From NCBI RefSeq assembly GCF_014873755.1, contig NZ_JADBEG010000001.1:9150501-9214500 (forward strand): a stretch of DNA of 64,000 nt, written 5' to 3'. The stretch is from Amycolatopsis lexingtonensis (lineage in GTDB: Bacteria; Actinomycetota; Actinomycetes; Mycobacteriales; Pseudonocardiaceae). Shown piece after piece: positions 41,821 through 49,610 of the stretch. The position numbers and the translations under genes were made by a program. Each line of letters opens with the position of its first letter. The first letter of the stretch is position 1. Below the pieces are notes generated by a model that saw only the letters and a program-made list of their open reading frames with translations, was not told where the DNA came from and did not search any database.

Positions 41821-41875
41821 TGTCTTGAATGAGTCATTCAGGACCTCCGAAGACCTGAATGACTCATTCAAGACA
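41821..41875. terminator. Perfect 22-bp hairpin between convergent CHAT and AKR genes
   Basis: The left arm 41821-41842 (TGTCTTGAATGAGTCATTCA plus GG) pairs perfectly with the right arm 41854-41875 across an 11-nt loop. Each arm itself contains the palindromic core GAATGA(G/C)TCATTC. Placed 128 bp after the CHAT stop and 18 bp beyond the AKR stop on the other strand, it would serve as a bidirectional terminator. Confidence 0.85.
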
Positions 41876-41892
41876 TCGGCGGGTCGCGGGCG

Positions 41893-42870
41893 TCACGTTC
41901 GTGCCGGTGCCGACTGGGCGGGCGGGGACCACACCAGCCGCGGGTCGGTCTGGACGAAGCTGCCCAGCAGCTGGTCGATCCGGGTCAGGACGTCGAGGTC
42001 GAGCCGGACGCCGGCGGCCTTCGCGTTCTCCGTGACCTGCTCGGGCGTGCTCGCCCCGGCCACCGTCGCGGCGACGCCCTCGTGCTGCAGCGTCCACGCC
42101 AGCGCGAGCTGTGCCATCGTCAGGCCCGCGTCGTCGGCGACGCCGCGCAGCAGCTCCACCCGCTCCAGCAGTTCCGGCATCAGCAACGGCCGCGCGTACG
42201 CCGGCCCGGCCGCGCGGGAGCCCGCCTGGATCCGGCCGTCGTGGTACTTGCCGGTGAGCACGCCCTGGGCGAGCGGCACCGAGGCGAACTGCCCGACGCC
42301 GATCCGGTCGCACACCGGCATCACCTGCGCCTCCGCCACCCGCCACAGCATCGAGTAGTGCGGCTGGTTGGCGATCAGCGGGACGTCGTACCGCTGCGCG
42401 GCTTCGTGGGCCTGCAGCAGCTGCTCGGCCGTCCACTCCGACGTGCCGACGTACCGGATCTTCCCCTGCCGCACCAGATCGGACAGCGCGAGGAACGTCT
42501 CCGCGACCGGCGTGCGGTAGTCGAAGCGCAGCAGCTGGTAGACGTCGACGTGGTCGGTGCGCAGCCGCCGCAGCGAGCCCTCGCACGACGCGATCACGTG
42601 CTTGCGGCTCAGCCCGGCCGCGTTCGGGCCGGGGCCCTCCGGCCAGAACACCCCGGTGCACAGCACCAGTTCGTCGCGGTTGGTTCCGGAAAACGCCGCG
42701 CCGTACGCCTCTTCCGCCGCGCCGCCGTCCCACGCGGCCGCGGTGTGGAACGTCGTGATGCCGGCGTCCAGCGCCGCGGCGACGCAGCCGGGTTCGCCGT
42801 GCGTCAGCCAGTTGCCGTACGCGATCTCGCTGACGGCGAGCCCGCTCGCGCCGAGCCTGCGGTACTCCAC
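41893..42870 (-). CDS. Aldo/keto-reductase homologue lacking the catalytic tetrad
   Basis: The 325-aa protein (GTG 42870) aligns throughout with Kv-beta-like AKRs: MEYRRLGASGLAVSEIAYG, LSRKHVIASCEGSLRRL, LVRQGKIRYVGTSEW and the GVAATVAGASTPEQVTEN cofactor region. All four catalytic positions differ by alignment. The usual Asp is His42 and the usual Tyr is Trp47 (FHTAAAW for FDTADVY). The usual Lys is Gly73 (CTGVF for ATKVF), and the usual His is Leu114 (YQLLRFD for YQxHRFD). The NAD(P) site seems kept. It is therefore probably not a reductase; a binding or regulatory role, or a changed reaction, is more likely. It starts 1 bp after the SDR stop and belongs to that operon, divergent from the PKS genes. 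Confidence 0.85.
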   Translation of the reverse strand: MEYRRLGASGLAVSEIAYGNWLTHGEPGCVAAALDAGITTFHTAAAWDGGAAEEAYGAAFSGTNRDELVLCTGVFWPEGPGPNAAGLSRKHVIASCEGSLRRLRTDHVDVYQLLRFDYRTPVAETFLALSDLVRQGKIRYVGTSEWTAEQLLQAHEAAQRYDVPLIANQPHYSMLWRVAEAQVMPVCDRIGVGQFASVPLAQGVLTGKYHDGRIQAGSRAAGPAYARPLLMPELLERVELLRGVADDAGLTMAQLALAWTLQHEGVAATVAGASTPEQVTENAKAAGVRLDLDVLTRIDQLLGSFVQTDPRLVWSPPAQSAPART

Positions 42871-42871
42871 T

Positions 42872-43657
42872 TCAGCCTCCCACGGCCATCTCGTCGATCC
42901 ACGCGTCGACCGCGCGCGCCTTGCGGGCGAACGATTCCCGCACCGATTCGTGCGGCAGGATCAGGAACTCCTCCTTGCCGAGCCCGTGCACGACGGCCTC
43001 GGCGACGTCCTCGGGTTCGAGCAGCGGGGCCGCCGCCGCGATCGCCAGCGCGGCCGGGTGGCCGGCGGCGATGCCGGGTTCGAGCAGCGCCGTGCGGACG
43101 CCGAGCGGGCACAGCGCGCTGACCCGGATGCCGCGCGGCCGGTAGGTGATCGCCAGCCATTCGGCGAGGCCGACGGCCGCGTGCTTGGTCACCGAGTACG
43201 GCGCGTCGCCCGGGGTCCCGAGCAGCCCGGCGGCCGACGCCGTGAGCAGCAGGTAGCCTTCGCCGCGCGCCAGCATCGCCGGCAGCACGGCCTGGGCGGC
43301 GTGGACGTGCTGCAGCACGTTGATCTCCCAGGACTTCTGCCACTGCTCGTCAGAGGCGTGGACACCGGTGCCGAACGCCGCGCCGGCGTTGGCGCAGAAC
43401 AGGTCCACCGGGCCGAACTCGGCGCGGGCGGTCGCGACCAGCGCCTTCAAGTCCTTTTTGGACGTCGCGTCGGCGGTCGCCGCGACGGCGCGGCCGCCCG
43501 CGGTGGCGATCTCGTCGGCCACCCGGGCCGCGCCAGCGGCGTCGACATCGGACACCACCACGCCCGCCGCGCCCTCGGCGGCGAAGCGGCGGGCCATCGC
43601 GGCCCCGATCCCGTGTGCCGCGCCGGTCAGCACGACCACCCGTCCAGTCAGTTCCAC
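42872..43657 (-). CDS. SDR-family NAD(P)-dependent oxidoreductase
   Basis: The 261-aa protein has the classical short-chain dehydrogenase motifs. These are TGAAHGIGAAMAR (residues 11-23, the TGxxxGxG dinucleotide site), ATADATSKK, LFCANAGAAFG (the NAG motif), a Ser in LLTASAAGLLG, and YSVTK as the catalytic Tyr-x-x-x-Lys. SALCPLGVRTALLEP is the usual PG-like segment. It would oxidise or reduce a hydroxyl/ketone on a small or lipid substrate. It is divergent from the PKS operon across about 200 bp, and the tetrad-less AKR follows immediately, so it may act on the cluster's product or precursor. Confidence 0.88.
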   Translation of the reverse strand: MELTGRVVVLTGAAHGIGAAMARRFAAEGAAGVVVSDVDAAGAARVADEIATAGGRAVAATADATSKKDLKALVATARAEFGPVDLFCANAGAAFGTGVHASDEQWQKSWEINVLQHVHAAQAVLPAMLARGEGYLLLTASAAGLLGTPGDAPYSVTKHAAVGLAEWLAITYRPRGIRVSALCPLGVRTALLEPGIAAGHPAALAIAAAAPLLEPEDVAEAVVHGLGKEEFLILPHESVRESFARKARAVDAWIDEMAVGG

Positions 43658-43699
43658 GCGGGCTCCAGGTATTTCACGGTCGAATTGTCACTTGCGTGC

Positions 43700-43860
43700 G
43701 GGAAATGCATTCTTCGGTTGCGATCCAGGTGATAAAAGTGCTGGTCAGGGCCATGATCGCGGAGTGTTCCACGGTTTCGTACTCTAGCACGAGTATTGCT
43801 TTTCACCGGTCCGGTGCGTTATTTCTGAAGATCGCCCCACCCCGCGCTCAGGAGGTCCGC
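43700..43860. promoter_or_regulatory. Divergent promoter region of the PKS cluster
   Basis: This gap between the SDR (-) and PKS (+) starts is markedly less GC-rich than its surroundings (e.g. GATAAAAGTG near 43732 and GTATTGCTTTTC near 43794). It contains the inverted repeat TACTC-TAGCAC-GAGTA (43780-43795). No clear -35/-10 pair can be fixed, but an operator serving both directions is plausible. The PKS ATG at 43863 has AGGAGG 8 nt upstream. Confidence 0.5.
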
Positions 43861-43862
43861 CG

Positions 43863-46800
43863 ATGGCCGAGCTCGTCCCGCCGTCGCACGTTCGACGGCT
43901 GCGTTGCCTCGGCATCGGCGACCCGGACGCCGTCGCCGCGGTCGCCCGCGGTGGCGGCCTCGGCGTGCTCGACGGCGCCGATCCGGTGGCCGTGGCGCTG
44001 GTCGCCGACCGGGTCCGGGTGCCCTACGGCGTGCGCACCGACGGTCCGCTGCCCGCGGGCGCGGCCTTCGCCGTCCGCACGAAAGCGCCGTGGGCGGGCG
44101 CGCTCGCCGAAGTCGGTGACGTCGCCACGGCCGCCGAGGCGGTGGAGCAAGGCGCGCTGGGGCTGGTCGCGTGCGGCAGTGAGCTGAGCGACTTCGTGCT
44201 GCTGCAACAACTCCTGAACACTTTCGACGTCCCGGTGTGGGGGACCGTGGCCGGGCCGCGGACCGCCGTCGGCGCGCTGGCCGGCGGCGCGGCGGGCGTC
44301 GTCAGCAAGTCCACAGTGGAATCCGATGTGCGCCGGATCGCCGGTGCCACCGTCCCCGGCGTGCCCTCGCCGGACCGGCTCCTGCGGACGCTGGGTACCG
44401 CGCTCCCGGTCGTCCAGGGACCGATGACGCGGGTGAGCGATCAGCCCGCGTTCGCGGCCGCGGTCGCCGAAGCGGGCGGGTTCCCGTTCGTCGCCGTGGC
44501 CACCGCGAACGGCACGCGCACCACCGAACTCCTCAACCGCACCGCCGAAGTGCTCGGCGGCCGCCCGTGGGGCGCGGGGATCCTCGGCTTCGTCCCGGAC
44601 GATCTGCGGGCCGCGCAGCTCGCCGCGATCCGCGCCGCCCGGCCGCGGTGCGTGCTGATCGCGGGCGGGAAACCCGGGCAGGCCAAGGCCCTCGAAGCCG
44701 AGGGGATCGCGACCTTCGTGCACGTGCCGTCGCCGATCCTGCTCGGCCAGTACCTCGACGCCGGGGTCCGCCGGTTCGTCTTCGAGGGCGCCGAATGCGG
44801 CGGGCACGTCGGCCCGCGCTCCAGTTTCGAGCTGTGGGAGGAACAACTGGCCGTGCTCGGCGCGGCGAAGGACGTCGAAGTGCTGTTCGCCGGCGGCATC
44901 CACGACGCCCGCTCGGCGGCCGTCGTCCGGGCGATGGCGGCGCCGCTCGACGCCGTCGGCGTCCTGATGGGCACCGCGTACCTCTTCACCGAAGAAGCCG
45001 TGACGCACGGCGCGATCACGGACCTGTTCCAGCGGCGCGCGCTCGAAGCCGCCACCACCGTCACGCTCGAGACCGCGCCGGGCCATCGCACGCGCTGCCT
45101 GCCCAGCCCGTACACCGCGGAATTCGAGCAGGTGAAAGCGAACTTGCGGGACGTGCCCGCGCAGGAGGCCTGGCAGCGGCTGGAGGAGCTGAACACCGGA
45201 CGGCTGCGCGTCGCGAGCAAAGGCGTGCGGCACGGCGGTGCGGTGGTCGACGAAGAGGCCCAGCTCGCCGAAGGAATGTTCATGGCCGGGCAGGTCGCCG
45301 TGCTGCGCGACCGGAAGACGACGATCGCCGAGCTGCACCGCGATGTCACGGCCGGGAAAACGTTCACCCGCCCCGAAGAGCCCGTGCCGGCGGCGGGCAC
45401 CCGCGACATCGCCGTCATCGGGATGGCCTGCACGTTCCCCGGCGCCCCGGACCTCGAAGCGTTCTGGTCGACCGTCCTGCGCGGCGCGGACGCCGTCACC
45501 GAGGTGCCGCCGGAGCGCTGGGACCCGGAGGTCTACTTCGGACAGTCGACGTCGAAGTGGGGTGGCTTCCTGCCGCCGGTGGCCGTCGACCCGCTCGACT
45601 TCGGGATCCCGCCGTCCGCCATGGGCCGCATCGACCCGGCCCAGCTGGTGTCGCTGGAAACCGCGCGCCGGGCCCTCGAAGACGCGGGGTACGCGCACCG
45701 CGACTTCGACCGCGAGCGCACGAGCGTCGTGTTCGGCGCGGAGGCGGGCGGCGACCTGGCCAACGCGGGCACCCTGCGGTCCCTGCTCGAGGGCTACCTC
45801 GACGAGGTGCCGCCCGAACTCCTGGCGCAGCTGCCCGAACCGACCGAGGACACCTTCCCCGGCACGCTCGCCAACGTCATCTCCGGCCGGATCGCCAACC
45901 GGCTCGACCTCGGCGGCGCCAACTACACCGTGGACGCCGCGTGCGGGTCTTCACTGGCCGCGCTGGACCTGGCCGCCAAGGAACTGCGCGCCGGGACCAG
46001 CGAGCTGGTCCTTTGCGGCGCCGTCGACCTGCACAACGGCATCCACGACTACCTGATGTTCACCTCGGCCGGCGCGCTCTCGCCGACCGGCCGCTGCCGC
46101 CCGTTCGACGCCGCCGCCGACGGGATCGCGCTCGGCGAGGGCGTCGCCTGCCTGGTGCTCAAGCGCCTCGCCGACGCCGAGCGCGACGGCGACCGGATCT
46201 ACGCGGTGGTCAAGGGCGTCGGCGCGGCCAGCGACGGCAAGGCGCTCGGCCTGACCGCACCCCGCCCGGAAGGCCAGTACCGCGCCCTCGAACGCGCTTA
46301 CCACGACGCCGGAGTGTCCCCAGTGGACGTCGGGCTCGTCGAAGCGCACGGCACGGGCACGGTGGTCGGGGACGCGACCGAACTGCGGACGCTGACCGGC
46401 TTCTTCGCCGACGCCGGCGCCGCGCCCGGCAGCTGCGCGCTCGGTTCGGTCAAGAGCCAGATCGGCCACACGAAGTGCGCGGCCGGCCTGGCCGGGCTGA
46501 TCAAGGCGGCGCTGGCGCTCTGGCACGAAGTCGTCCCGCCGACGCTGCACTTGAGCGAGCCGAACGCCGCCTGGGACCCGGCCACCAGCCCGTTCACGTT
46601 CACCACCGCGGCGCGCCCGTGGGCGGACCCGGCCCGGCTGGCCGGGGTCAGCGCGTTCGGCTTCGGCGGCACCAACTTCCACGCCGTGCTCGGTGCCGGC
46701 CCGGTCGCCCCGGACCGCCGGCACGGCCCGCGTGACTGGCCCGCCGGCGCGGAGAAAGCCCTTGCCGGGATCCGGCGCGCCGACGCCGACCCCGGGAAGA

Positions 46801-49610
46801 TCGCCTTCCTCTTCCCTGGCCAGGGCAGCCAGCGCCCCGGCATGCTCGCCGAGCTGTTCGTGCACTTCCCGGAGCTCGCCGACCTGCTCAAGCTCGCCCC
46901 CGACGTCGCCGCGAAGGCGTTCCCGCCCCGGGTGTTCGCCGCGGACGCCGTCCAGGAGCAGGAGAAAGCCCTTACCGACACGCGGATCGCGCAGCCCGCG
47001 CTCGGGCTCGTCGAGACGGCGGTGGTCCGGCTGCTGGCGCAGGTCGGCGTCCGCCCGGACTTCCTGGCCGGGCACAGCTACGGCGAGCTGGTCGCGCTGT
47101 CGGTCGCGGGCGCGTTCGGCACCGGGACGCTGCTGCGGCTCAGCCGGGCCCGCGCGCGGGCCATCGCCGACGTCGCCGAGCCCGGCGCGATGGCCGCGGT
47201 CAAGGCGCCGCGGGACGCGCTGACATCCACCCTGATCGGCCCGGACGTCGTGGTGGCCAACCACAACGCCCCCGAGCAGGTCGTCCTCTCCGGCTCGGTG
47301 CCGGCGGTCGAACGCGCGATCCGGCGGCTGCGCGAGACCGGGTTCGCCGCCAAGCGGATCCCGGTCGCCTGCGCGTTCCACAGCCCGCTGGTCGCGGGCG
47401 CGGGTGCCGTTTTCGCGGCGGAGCTCGTGGAAGAGTCCGTTGTGGACCCGAAGCTGCCGGTGTGGGCGAACCGCACCGCGGCGCCCTACGACGGCGACGT
47501 GAAGGCCGAACTCGCCGCGCAGATCGGCGCGCCGGTGCGGTTCCTCGAGCAGATCGAGTCGATGTACGCGGCGGGCGCGCGGACGTTCGTCGAGGCCGGG
47601 CCCGGCCGGGTGCTGTCCCGGCTGGTCGCGGAGATCCTCGGCGACCGCCCGCACACGGTCGTCGCTTGTGGACCCGACCTGACCGGTTTCGTGACCGCAC
47701 TGGCGAAACTGGCCGACGCGGGCGTCGACGTCCGCACCGAACGCCTCGAGCGCGCCAAGCCCCCGGCACCGTCCCCCACCGCCTGGGCCGTGGACGGGCG
47801 GTCCGCCCGCGCGCCCGGCGCCGAGGTCCCCGCCCTGCCCCCGGCCCGACGAATCCGGAGTACCGCCATGACCCAGCCCGCTCCCGGCCGCGACCAGGCG
47901 GTCGTCGACTTCCTGCGCACCACCCGCGAACTCGTGGCGGCGCAACGGGAAGTGATGCTCGGCTACCTCGGCAGCGCGCCCGCCCCGGCGCCCGTGCCCG
48001 CTCCCGCGCCGGTGCCGGTGGTGCTCGAAGAACCGGAACCCGAGCCGGTCGCCGAGGCGCCGGCCGACGTCCTCGGCACGGTGATCGGCGTGATCAGTGA
48101 GCGCACCGGCTACCCGGCCGAGATGATCGCCGGCGACCTCGACCTCGAAGCCGACCTGTCGATCGACTCGATCAAGCGCACCGAAATCGCGGGCACGCTG
48201 CTGTCCCGGCTGGGACTGCCGGCCGACGACCGCACCGACCAGCTCAGCCGCGACCGGACGGCCGACGCGCTGACCGCGCACCTGGAGACCTGGCTCAGCC
48301 CCACCCCGATGGCCGCCGCGCCCACCCGGTACCGGCTCGACCGGGTACCGGTGCCGCTCGACCCGGATCCCGCGCGGCTGCACGGGAAATCCGTGGCGGT
48401 GCTCGGAAAGGATGACTCCGTCAGTACCGCGTTCGCCGCGGCCGGTGCGGCGGTCGTCGACGGCGACGCGGACATCACCGTGCTCCTCGCCCGCGACCTG
48501 ACCGACGTGTTCACCCGGCTCAAGGCGCTGCGGGGGACCGTGCTCGTGGCGGCCGAGCCGGACGCGGTGCCGGGCCTGCGCGGCCTGGTCCGGTCGGCCG
48601 CACTCGAACGCGACGGCGTCACCCGGCTGGTCGAGGTCACGCAGGACGTCGCCAAGGTGCTGGTCGACGAGGCTCTCAGCGACGGGCCGTCGGTGGTCGG
48701 CCACGACGACGGCGGCCGGTTCACGATCGAACCCCGGCCCGCCGATCTCGGCTCGATCGCCTACTCCGGCGCCGGGCCGGGCGGCGGCGAACTGGCCGCG
48801 CTGGGCCTCGGCCCGGACTCCGTGGTCCTGCTGGTCGGCGGCGCCCGCGGGATCACCGCCCGCGCGGCCGTCGCGTTCGCCGCCTCCGGGTGCCGGATCG
48901 AACTCGCCGGGCGCACGCCGTGGCCGGGCGAGCCGGACGACCTGCCCGCCGACCCCGCCGCGATGCGCGCGGTGCTGGCCGGCCGCGGTGGTTCGGTCGC
49001 CGACATCGAGCGCCGGGTGCGGACCGTGCTGGCCCAGCGCGAGATCGGGCGCACGCTCGACGAGGTGCGCGCGGCCGGCGGCGACCCGGCGTACCGGTCG
49101 CTCGACGTGCGGGACACCGAAGCCGTGCACCAGCTGGTCAAGGAACTCGGCGGGCGGATCGACGGTGTCGTCTTCGCCGCGGGGGTCATCGACGACAAGC
49201 TCATGGCGGACAAGGACGAGCGGTCGTTCCGGACCGTCTTCGAGACCAAAGCGGACGGTGCCCGCACGCTGCTCGCCGCGCTGGCGGAGACCGGCGCAGA
49301 GCCCGGGTTCGTCACCTTCTTCGGCAGCATCGCGGCGGTGCTCGGCAACCGCGGCCAGACCGACTACGCCGCGGCGAACGACGCGCTGGAGACGCTGGCG
49401 AGGACCTGGCCGGGCCGGGCGGTGACCGTCCACTGGGGACCGTGGGCGCCCGCGGCCGACCACAGCGGCATGGTCTCGCCGGAGCTGGCCCGCGAGTACG
49501 AACGCCGGGACGTCGGCCTGCTCGACGCGGACGAGGGTGTCGCGGCCCTGCTGCGCGAACTCGCCTACGGCACCGACCGTGCGGTCCTGTACACGGCGTC
49601 GTTGTGGTGA
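43863..49610 (+). CDS. Type I PKS/PUFA-synthase-like protein: PfaD-type ER - KS - AT - ACP - KR
   Basis: The 1915-aa protein starts at ATG 43863 behind AGGAGG. Residues 1-500 resemble the FMN-binding PfaD/nitronate-monooxygenase enoyl reductase (LPVVQGPMTRVSDQPAFA, EGAECGGHVGPRS, VLFAGGIHDARSA). A KS at 515-940 has Cys694 (VDAACGSSL), His829 (EAHGTGT) and His869 (KSQIGHT). An AT at 980-1280 has Ser1072 (GHSYGE) and CAFHSPLV, which favours malonyl-CoA. A Pro/Glu linker leads to one ACP with Ser1436 (LSIDSIKR, the PUFA-type motif). A KR at 1650-1900 contains VLLVGGARGIT, FFGSIAAVLGNRGQ and DYAAAND. It is the core of an iterative synthase making a reduced chain. Having the PfaD domain at the N-terminus of the same chain is unusual. 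Its TGA overlaps the start of the second synthase. Confidence 0.9.
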   Translation: MAELVPPSHVRRLRCLGIGDPDAVAAVARGGGLGVLDGADPVAVALVADRVRVPYGVRTDGPLPAGAAFAVRTKAPWAGALAEVGDVATAAEAVEQGALGLVACGSELSDFVLLQQLLNTFDVPVWGTVAGPRTAVGALAGGAAGVVSKSTVESDVRRIAGATVPGVPSPDRLLRTLGTALPVVQGPMTRVSDQPAFAAAVAEAGGFPFVAVATANGTRTTELLNRTAEVLGGRPWGAGILGFVPDDLRAAQLAAIRAARPRCVLIAGGKPGQAKALEAEGIATFVHVPSPILLGQYLDAGVRRFVFEGAECGGHVGPRSSFELWEEQLAVLGAAKDVEVLFAGGIHDARSAAVVRAMAAPLDAVGVLMGTAYLFTEEAVTHGAITDLFQRRALEAATTVTLETAPGHRTRCLPSPYTAEFEQVKANLRDVPAQEAWQRLEELNTGRLRVASKGVRHGGAVVDEEAQLAEGMFMAGQVAVLRDRKTTIAELHRDVTAGKTFTRPEEPVPAAGTRDIAVIGMACTFPGAPDLEAFWSTVLRGADAVTEVPPERWDPEVYFGQSTSKWGGFLPPVAVDPLDFGIPPSAMGRIDPAQLVSLETARRALEDAGYAHRDFDRERTSVVFGAEAGGDLANAGTLRSLLEGYLDEVPPELLAQLPEPTEDTFPGTLANVISGRIANRLDLGGANYTVDAACGSSLAALDLAAKELRAGTSELVLCGAVDLHNGIHDYLMFTSAGALSPTGRCRPFDAAADGIALGEGVACLVLKRLADAERDGDRIYAVVKGVGAASDGKALGLTAPRPEGQYRALERAYHDAGVSPVDVGLVEAHGTGTVVGDATELRTLTGFFADAGAAPGSCALGSVKSQIGHTKCAAGLAGLIKAALALWHEVVPPTLHLSEPNAAWDPATSPFTFTTAARPWADPARLAGVSAFGFGGTNFHAVLGAGPVAPDRRHGPRDWPAGAEKALAGIRRADADPGKIAFLFPGQGSQRPGMLAELFVHFPELADLLKLAPDVAAKAFPPRVFAADAVQEQEKALTDTRIAQPALGLVETAVVRLLAQVGVRPDFLAGHSYGELVALSVAGAFGTGTLLRLSRARARAIADVAEPGAMAAVKAPRDALTSTLIGPDVVVANHNAPEQVVLSGSVPAVERAIRRLRETGFAAKRIPVACAFHSPLVAGAGAVFAAELVEESVVDPKLPVWANRTAAPYDGDVKAELAAQIGAPVRFLEQIESMYAAGARTFVEAGPGRVLSRLVAEILGDRPHTVVACGPDLTGFVTALAKLADAGVDVRTERLERAKPPAPSPTAWAVDGRSARAPGAEVPALPPARRIRSTAMTQPAPGRDQAVVDFLRTTRELVAAQREVMLGYLGSAPAPAPVPAPAPVPVVLEEPEPEPVAEAPADVLGTVIGVISERTGYPAEMIAGDLDLEADLSIDSIKRTEIAGTLLSRLGLPADDRTDQLSRDRTADALTAHLETWLSPTPMAAAPTRYRLDRVPVPLDPDPARLHGKSVAVLGKDDSVSTAFAAAGAAVVDGDADITVLLARDLTDVFTRLKALRGTVLVAAEPDAVPGLRGLVRSAALERDGVTRLVEVTQDVAKVLVDEALSDGPSVVGHDDGGRFTIEPRPADLGSIAYSGAGPGGGELAALGLGPDSVVLLVGGARGITARAAVAFAASGCRIELAGRTPWPGEPDDLPADPAAMRAVLAGRGGSVADIERRVRTVLAQREIGRTLDEVRAAGGDPAYRSLDVRDTEAVHQLVKELGGRIDGVVFAAGVIDDKLMADKDERSFRTVFETKADGARTLLAALAETGAEPGFVTFFGSIAAVLGNRGQTDYAAANDALETLARTWPGRAVTVHWGPWAPAADHSGMVSPELAREYERRDVGLLDADEGVAALLRELAYGTDRAVLYTASLW

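Noticed and set aside
41825..41900. Small plus-strand ORF with repeated NESF/NDSF residues
   Set aside because: It is a translation of the palindromic hairpin and has no ribosome-binding site; the protein pattern is a by-product of the repeat.
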